Below are positions 8,105-11,310 of a DNA stretch of 11,310 bases, piece by piece. Made by a program: the position numbers and the translations under genes. Every line of letters begins with the position of its first letter. Position 1 is the first letter of the stretch. Under the pieces are notes generated by a model. The model was not told where the DNA came from. It saw only the letters and a list, made by a program, of their open reading frames with translations, and made no database searches. This DNA comes from JBHAEC01 sp041855385 (lineage in GTDB: Bacteria; Bacillota; Negativicutes; Veillonellales; Veillonellaceae), in contig JBHAEC010000061.1 in assembly GCA_041855385.1 (NCBI GenBank), forward strand, positions 1 through 11,310, in the 5' to 3' direction.

Positions 8105-9298
8105 ATGTTTGATGCAAAGATTAGAGAGGACGCAAAGGAGGTAATGGAGCAAGTCATTTCTTGGCGGCGCCATTTACACCAATTTCCTGAAATCAGCTTT
8201 GAGGAAGTGGAGACAACAAAATACATCGAATCTGTCTTAACAGAGCTCGGTGGCTTTGAAATTTCTCACCCCTCTCCCACAGGGCTGGTTGCCTTGTTAA
8301 AAGGCGGTAAGCCGGGAAATACCGTTGCCCTTCGTGCCGACATTGACGCATTGCCGGTAACTGAACAAAGCGGTGTAGATTTTCCTTCACAGATAGATGG
8401 TAAAATGCATGCTTGCGGTCACGATTCACACACGGCCATGCTCCTCGGCGTAGCGGCTGTCCTTTCTAAAAAGAAAGAAGAGCTATGCGGTACCTACAAG
8501 CTTATTTTCCAAGCAGCGGAAGAATTACTTCCCGGAGGTGCCAAACCTCTTGTAGAAGCAGGTGTAGTAGATGACTGCGATGTTATCCTGGGGCAACATG
8601 TTATGCCCTTCCTTCCTGCCGGTCAAATAGGCCTTATTCCGGGTCCTATCATGGCCTCCGCAGACAGCTTAACCTTTACGGTTCGCGGCAAAGGCGGTCA
8701 CGCAGCATTTCCTCATTTAGCTATTGATCCCATCACCATTGCGGCACAGGTTATTACCAATATGCAGCTGCTTGTATCGAGGGAACGCAATCCTATTGAC
8801 CCGGTTGTGGTGAGCATCAGTTCATTGCATGCCGGAACCGCCCATAATATTATCCCTAACGAAGCGACTATGCTCGGTACCGTTCGTACTTTTAATGAAG
8901 AAACGAGAGCCAGAACGGCTAAACGCTTGGAGGAAATCGCCCGTCTCGTAGCCGAGGCACATGGCGCAACCATAGAATGGGATTATCTCTTTGGCTATTC
9001 ACCTACTATCAACAACAAGGAAGTAGCGGAAACCATGATTTCTCTTATAAACGACACTTGCGGTCCTAATGTGGTACAAACCGTGGATCCAATGATGCCG
9101 GCGGAAGATTTCTCCGCATATCTGAAACGCATCCCCGGTTGCTTCTTCTTCCTGGGAATCGGAAATGAGGAAAAAGGATGTACTTACGATCTTCATCACC
9201 CCAAGTTCCGTCTCGACGAAGACGCATTGGCACTAGGAATAAGCGTTATGTTAACAGGTGCCTTCCACTTTGCCGAACAGGCACCAAAAAAAGACTGA
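8105..9298 (+). CDS. M20D-type metal-dependent amidohydrolase/peptidase
   Basis: This 397-residue cytoplasmic enzyme belongs to the M20D amidohydrolase group, which includes hippurate hydrolases, N-acyl-amino-acid hydrolases, N-acetyl-diaminopimelate deacetylase and AbgB. These cleave an amide bond releasing an amino acid, using a two-metal centre. Visible motifs in order are RRHLHQFPE (21-29), RADIDALP (77-84), HACGHDSH (102-109; Cys104 and His106 as metal ligands), QAAEE (136-140; general base and metal ligand glutamates), GQH with His165, GKGGHAAFPH of the lid domain, PMMPAEDF, and a late HHPKF carrying the last metal-ligand histidine. There is no signal peptide. ATG is preceded by GAAAGGGG ending eight bases upstream. 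It is the first gene of an operon with an AbgT-family transporter, 24 bases downstream. This suggests the transporter supplies its substrate. Motifs do not separate the possible substrates, so no gene symbol is given. Confidence 0.93.
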   Translation: MFDAKIREDAKEVMEQVISWRRHLHQFPEISFEEVETTKYIESVLTELGGFEISHPSPTGLVALLKGGKPGNTVALRADIDALPVTEQSGVDFPSQIDGKMHACGHDSHTAMLLGVAAVLSKKKEELCGTYKLIFQAAEELLPGGAKPLVEAGVVDDCDVILGQHVMPFLPAGQIGLIPGPIMASADSLTFTVRGKGGHAAFPHLAIDPITIAAQVITNMQLLVSRERNPIDPVVVSISSLHAGTAHNIIPNEATMLGTVRTFNEETRARTAKRLEEIARLVAEAHGATIEWDYLFGYSPTINNKEVAETMISLINDTCGPNVVQTVDPMMPAEDFSAYLKRIPGCFFFLGIGNEEKGCTYDLHHPKFRLDEDALALGISVMLTGAFHFAEQAPKKD

Positions 9299-9322
9299 TA
9301 TTATAACAAAGGAGAGGGTCCT

Positions 9323-10879
9323 ATGAGTGAGCAACAACAAGTAGTAAAAGCAAATCTTTTAGAAAGATTTCTCAGCAAGCTTGAAACTGCGGGCAATAAA
9401 TTGCCTGACCCGGTAACACTGTTTTTTATTTTATGTATTGTGATTATTTTCATTTCTCACTTTGTCGCGGCTGCGGGAGTGAGCGTTGTTCACCCATCTA
9501 CACAAAAGGTGGTTCCTGCCGTTAGTTTACTAACACGAGAAAATCTTCAAATGGTATTGGGTAAAGTGGTTGCAAACTTCCAATCCTTCCCGCCACTAGG
9601 GCTTGTTCTCGTAACAATGATCGGGGTGGGCATTGCAGAAAGAACCGGCCTTATGGAAGCGGCTATGAAACGTTCTTTAACCGGGGTATCCCCTCGTATG
9701 GTTACTTTGATGGTAATCCTTATCGGTATCTGCGCCAACGCTGCCGGTGATGCGGGATTTATCGTACTTCCACCGCTTGCGGCAAGCATTTTTATGGCCT
9801 TGGGGCGCCATCCGTTGGCTGGTATGTTCGTAGCATACGGTAGCGTGGCTGCGGGTTTTTCGGCCAACCTATTCGTTAATATGCTGGATGTTCTGATTAC
9901 GGGATTTACCATTCCTGCCGCACAGGTAGTCGTTCCCTCCTATAACGCATCTCCTGCGATGAACTTCTACTTCCTCTTCGTGTCTACTTTCGTATTGACC
10001 GCAGCAGGCTACTATGTAAATGCTAAGATTATCGAGCCTCGCCTCGGTACATACGAGCCGACAGCGGAGATTGCGCTTCACCAGGAAAGCATGCGTAACG
10101 AACTCACCGACCTTGAAGTAAAAGGACTTCGTTATGCTCTCATTTCACTACTCGTATTTGTTGCTATTGTTTTGGCTCTCTGCTTCGGACCGAAGCCTTT
10201 TATGGCCGACCCTGCAACTAATACCCTATTAAATTTCAAGTCTCCCCTTATGCAAGGGATGGTACCATTGGTACTTTTGTCCTTCTTAATCCCCGGTCTT
10301 GCTTATGGCAAGGTAACGGGCTCTATTAAGAGCGATAAAGATGTAGTTCGCATGATGGGCGAATCCATGTCCAGCATGGGCAGTTATATCGTACTTGCCT
10401 TTATTGCGGCACAGTTCTTGGCTTACTTCAACTGGTCCAATCTGGGACTCATCATCGCTGTAAAGGGTGCAGAGTTCTTAAAAAATGCCGGCTTTGTGGG
10501 CGTTGCCCTCATCCTCAGCTTTACTGTCCTAAGTTCTTTCGTCAACCTCTTCATCGGTTCCGGATCTGCAAAATGGGCAATTATGGCGCCTGTATTTGTA
10601 CCGATGTTCTTATTGGTCGGCTATGATCCCGCTTTGACACAGATTGCTTACCGGATCGGCGATTCCTTGACAAATCCTATATCACCGCTGTTCCCTTATT
10701 TCCCTGTATTGGTTGCCTTTGCACAACGCTATGCTCCTAAGACAGGTATCGGAACCATTATCGCCAATATGTTGCCTTATACGGTGGCATTCTCTATTTT
10801 CTGGTCCATTCTGCTTGTTATCTTCATCATCTTCAACTTGCCACTTGGTCCGGACGGCGGCATCTACTACAAACTGTAA
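9323..10879 (+). CDS. AbgT-family (p-aminobenzoyl-glutamate type) transporter
   Basis: This 518-residue polytopic inner-membrane protein matches the AbgT family in length and signature blocks. Segments include a first helix near 30-50, the GDAGF...PPL block (142-151), ANLFVNMLDV (181-190), a paired region at 400-423 with GSGSAKW, and a conserved C-terminal stretch with SLTNPISPLFPYF (448-460). By eye, Asp189, Trp418, Pro436, Arg444, Asp447 and Pro455 correspond to residues reported as functionally important in MtrF and YdaH (Asp193, Trp420, Pro438, Arg446, Asp449, Pro457 in MtrF, from memory). E. coli AbgT imports p-aminobenzoyl-glutamate, whereas MtrF/YdaH were described as sulfonamide exporters, so direction is not settled by sequence. 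The adjacent cytoplasmic amidohydrolase favours import. AAAGGAG (9308-9314) lies eight bases before ATG. A strong terminator follows. Confidence 0.95.
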   Translation: MSEQQQVVKANLLERFLSKLETAGNKLPDPVTLFFILCIVIIFISHFVAAAGVSVVHPSTQKVVPAVSLLTRENLQMVLGKVVANFQSFPPLGLVLVTMIGVGIAERTGLMEAAMKRSLTGVSPRMVTLMVILIGICANAAGDAGFIVLPPLAASIFMALGRHPLAGMFVAYGSVAAGFSANLFVNMLDVLITGFTIPAAQVVVPSYNASPAMNFYFLFVSTFVLTAAGYYVNAKIIEPRLGTYEPTAEIALHQESMRNELTDLEVKGLRYALISLLVFVAIVLALCFGPKPFMADPATNTLLNFKSPLMQGMVPLVLLSFLIPGLAYGKVTGSIKSDKDVVRMMGESMSSMGSYIVLAFIAAQFLAYFNWSNLGLIIAVKGAEFLKNAGFVGVALILSFTVLSSFVNLFIGSGSAKWAIMAPVFVPMFLLVGYDPALTQIAYRIGDSLTNPISPLFPYFPVLVAFAQRYAPKTGIGTIIANMLPYTVAFSIFWSILLVIFIIFNLPLGPDGGIYYKL

Positions 10880-10915
10880 GAAGTTTGATTTTCTTGTAGA
10901 TAATGCAAACATGAT

Positions 10916-10976
10916 AAAATCCTTTAGACAACTACTTCTGAATCTTTTGGATACGAAGCTTTGTCTAAAGGATTTT
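10916..10976. terminator. Bidirectional terminator with a 16-bp perfect stem
   Basis: AAAATCCTTTAGACAA (10916-10931) pairs perfectly with TTGTCTAAAGGATTTT (10961-10976). On the + strand the T-tract continues as TTATTTT, ending the amidohydrolase-transporter transcript. On the - strand the stem ends in TTTT followed by ATC, so it can also end the incoming membrane-protein transcript, though less strongly. The 29-base loop contains a possible inner stem, CTTC (10935-10938) with GAAG (10955-10958). Confidence 0.85.
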
Positions 10977-10997
10977 TATTTTCAGCTTATTTTTCTC

Positions 10998-11310
10998 TTA
11001 TTCTGTTACTCCATTTGTGGCATCTATGCGTGCTCGATACACGCTATCTTTCATATATCGTCTATTTTTATACACGCCAACTGTCAAGAAGGGAACAACA
11101 ATGATACCGATTGCTAAATAACCGCAATATCCGTAACCATATTTGATAATATTCGTCAATCCCACCAACGATACCGTCATGGACAAACAAATAATAAAGA
11201 AGGAAACGATAGCAGAGCGAATCACTTCATTTTTCGAAAAGCCTTTCACCATTCGGCTTTCCGAAAATCTTGCGGTAAATCCGAACACGGTGGTAACACC
11301 GGTAGAAACA
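10998..11310 (-). CDS. C-terminal part of a membrane protein, probably YkvI-like
   Basis: The frame is open from the right window edge to TAA at 10998, showing the last 103 residues of a longer protein. A GTG at 11286-11288 is in frame, but the codons before it (Val-Ser-Thr-Gly-Val-Thr-Thr) read straight on to the edge, so it is internal and not a start. Two membrane helices are visible, separated by a Gly/Tyr-rich turn (IIKYGYGYCGYL). They are followed by a positively charged tail of about 25 residues. The pattern STGV...FG, then a VGLTNIIKYGYGY-like segment, then a final helix with a Pro, resembles the C-terminus of YkvI-type integral membrane proteins (APC-fold relatives of unknown substrate). 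That assignment is from memory of the family style and could be wrong; another secondary transporter is the alternative. It converges on the AbgT-family gene, with a shared terminator between them. Confidence 0.7.
   Translation of the reverse strand, partial: VSTGVTTVFGFTARFSESRMVKGFSKNEVIRSAIVSFFIICLSMTVSLVGLTNIIKYGYGYCGYLAIGIIVVPFLTVGVYKNRRYMKDSVYRARIDATNGVTE

Noticed and set aside
7970..8173. A 67-codon open frame on the - strand across the divergent intergenic region
   Set aside because: It covers the amidohydrolase start and promoter region in antisense, and the translation looks like random low-complexity hydrophobic sequence without a convincing ribosome site.
9547..9912. A 121-codon open frame on the - strand
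   Set aside because: It is antisense to the most conserved part of the transporter, a common artefact of codon bias in membrane-protein genes, with no supporting start signals.
10713..11117. A 134-codon open frame on the + strand crossing the end of the transporter gene
   Set aside because: It overlaps the conserved C-terminal coding region of the AbgT-family gene, runs through the strong terminator hairpin at 10916-10976 and is antisense to the membrane-protein end.
11286..11288. GTG as the true start of a 96-residue protein at the right edge
   Set aside because: The frame stays open upstream to the window edge with family-like residues (Ser-Thr-Gly-Val), and there is no Shine-Dalgarno sequence just before the GTG.

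Overview
The window reads as ordinary chromosome from a low-to-moderate GC bacterium of the Firmicutes, most likely a Negativicute (Veillonella/Dialister/Megasphaera/Selenomonas relatives). This placement is an inference. It rests on the Firmicutes-type AddAB helicase-nuclease (in place of RecBCD), strong AAGGAGG-type ribosome binding sites, and a small secreted protein at the left edge whose style I associate with Negativicutes. No rRNA, tRNA or other taxonomic marker is present. I see no mobile element, CRISPR array, phage gene or tRNA.

Layout from left to right. (1) Positions 50-538 (+): a small exported protein of unknown function. (2) Positions 587-650: a long nested hairpin with T-rich tracts on both sides, acting as a shared terminator for convergent genes. 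(3) Positions 670-7858 (-): the two-gene operon addB-addA, with a 35-base overlap. It encodes both subunits of the AddAB double-strand-break resection complex, and all helicase, nuclease and iron-sulfur residues I can check by eye are intact. (4) Positions 7859-8104: a divergent intergenic region holding the addB promoter and, facing the other way, the promoter of the next operon. That second promoter overlaps a perfect 10-bp inverted repeat that looks like an operator. (5) Positions 8105-10879 (+): a two-gene operon of an M20D-type amidohydrolase and an AbgT-family membrane transporter, 24 bases apart. (6) Positions 10916-10976: a 16-bp perfect-stem bidirectional terminator. (7) Positions 10998-11310 (-): the C-terminal end of an integral membrane protein, probably YkvI-like, cut by the window edge.

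Functionally there are two independent units. AddB and AddA together process broken DNA ends to 3' single strands for RecA loading. The transporter and amidohydrolase most simply form an uptake-and-hydrolysis pair for an amide-linked amino acid or peptide (p-aminobenzoyl-glutamate is the family paradigm), with the cytoplasmic enzyme cleaving what the transporter brings in.

I did not find evidence of a new multi-gene system. The points most worth following up are the operator-like repeat over the amidohydrolase/transporter promoter, the unidentified secreted protein, the unassigned substrate of the transporter/peptidase pair, and the unusual large-loop bidirectional terminators.
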